64,000 nt of DNA from Variovorax sp. 54. GTDB lineage: Bacteria > Pseudomonadota > Gammaproteobacteria > Burkholderiales > Burkholderiaceae_C. Positions within the stretch are counted from its first letter, which is position 1. Every line of letters begins with the position of its first letter. The stretch lies in NCBI RefSeq assembly GCF_002754375.1, contig NZ_PEFF01000001.1:620001-684000 (forward strand), read 5' to 3'. The notes below the pieces were generated by a model that was not told where the DNA came from, did no database searches, and saw only the letters and a program-made list of their open reading frames with translations. A program made the translations under genes and the position numbers. Positions 63,474-64,000 of the stretch are shown piece after piece.

Positions 63474-64000
63474 TCAGGCCTTGGCCTTCACGTAGCGTCC
63501 CGGCGCCGGTTCGATGGCCTTGTAGGCCTTGCCGTTGCCGTAGCCCTTGGGCGCGGGGATCTGCTTGCCCGCGTGGCCCTTGAGCCATTGTGCCCAGTCG
63601 GTCCACCAGCTGCCCGGCTGCTCCTGCGCGCCGGCCAGCCATTCGGGCTGGGTCTTGGGAAACTTGCCGTCTTCGCGCAGCCAGTGGCTGCGCTTGTTCT
63701 TGGCGGGCGGGTTGATCACGCCGGCGATGTGGCCCGAGGCCCCCATCACGAAGCGCTTCTTGCCCGTGAGCAATTGCGTGGTGGTGTAGGCGCCGCCGAT
63801 CGGCACGATGTGGTCTTCGCGCGAGCCGTAGATGTAGGCCGGAATGTCGATCTTGCCGAGGTCGACCTTCTCGCCGCACACCGTGAGCGCGCCGGGCTTG
63901 GCCAACTTGTTCTCGTGGTACGTGTTGCGCAGGTACCAGGCGTAGAAAGGGCCCGGCAGGTTGGTGGCGTCGCTGTTCCAGTACAGCAGGTCGAAGGCCG
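63474..64000 (-). CDS. phaC: Class I polyhydroxyalkanoate synthase PhaC (C-terminal part)
   Basis: Only the last 175 residues are in the window; the gene runs off the right edge. LLYWNSDATNLPGPFYAWYLRNTYHENKL is the class I block that follows the PhaC lipase-like box. I-P-A-Y-I-Y-G-S-R-E-D-H-I-V-P supplies the catalytic Asp, and G-A-S-G-H-I-A-G-V-I-N-P-P the catalytic His region. It polymerises 3-hydroxybutyryl-CoA to PHB at granule surfaces. The active-site cysteine lies outside the window. Confidence 0.93.
   Translation of the reverse strand, partial: AFDLLYWNSDATNLPGPFYAWYLRNTYHENKLAKPGALTVCGEKVDLGKIDIPAYIYGSREDHIVPIGGAYTTTQLLTGKKRFVMGASGHIAGVINPPAKNKRSHWLREDGKFPKTQPEWLAGAQEQPGSWWTDWAQWLKGHAGKQIPAPKGYGNGKAYKAIEPAPGRYVKAKA

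Overview
The window is GC-rich, gene-dense chromosomal DNA from a beta-proteobacterium. It most resembles Comamonadaceae (Variovorax or a close relative). The pointers are polyhydroxybutyrate genes (phaB, phaA, the 3' end of phaC), two Bug/TctC-type binding proteins, a CobN-type cobaltochelatase operon and many small LysR, GNAT and glyoxalase-family genes. The genus is an inference from gene content. I saw no rRNA, tRNA, CRISPR array, transposase, integrase or prophage module.

Layout. 0-6.4 kb: end of a PaiB-like flavin protein, a secreted CxxCH protein, an NHL beta-propeller lipoprotein between two copies of a 40-bp repeat, and an acetolactate synthase large subunit divergent from an Lrp regulator. 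6.7-15.6 kb: an accessory stretch with an AT-rich orphan secreted protein, a run of small same-strand genes (P-loop kinase, membrane protein, two GNATs, DUF1272, lipoprotein, methyltransferase, VOC, DUF4287), a head-on pair of gene remnants, and an unlisted 38-codon membrane-peptide ORF. 15.6-25.5 kb: ankyrin protein with its partner, an HxlR regulator divergent from a three-subunit molybdenum aldehyde oxidoreductase (PaoABC type), and a LysR/NAD(P)H-quinone oxidoreductase pair. 25.5-28.4 kb: a streptomycin phosphotransferase homologue next to an SMR efflux pump, a cupin remnant and a second ankyrin protein. 28.7-33.1 kb: a tight plus-strand operon of tandem GNAT, RIO1-type kinase, BtuF-like binding protein, GNAT and SET-domain methyltransferase.

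33.1-45.6 kb is the clearest functional unit. A cobalamin riboswitch leads a minus-strand operon of TonB receptor, PepSY membrane protein, CbiM-like cobalt permease, CobW, CobN and a chlD-type chelatase gene. The last gene is split into an ATPase reading frame and a -1-frame VWA reading frame joined at an A7 slippery run followed by a strong hairpin, so two chelatase subunits probably come from one gene by programmed frameshifting. The operon would import cobalt or a corrinoid and insert cobalt, under B12 feedback.

45.7-55.3 kb holds housekeeping and stress genes: an EI24-like membrane protein, a Kef-type antiporter, katG with an OxyR-like site, dctA, phaB, a PfpI-like protein and a CinA-like amidase. 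55.3-61.4 kb is a CoA-dependent acid-degradation cluster (CitE-like lyase, CaiB/BaiF CoA-transferase, MaoC/FAS1-like hydratase) between two Bug binding proteins with a divergent LysR regulator. Its enzyme set fits an itaconate/mesaconate/citramalate-type C5 pathway. The window ends with a repeat-bearing intergenic region, a tiny membrane protein, phaA and the C-terminal part of phaC.
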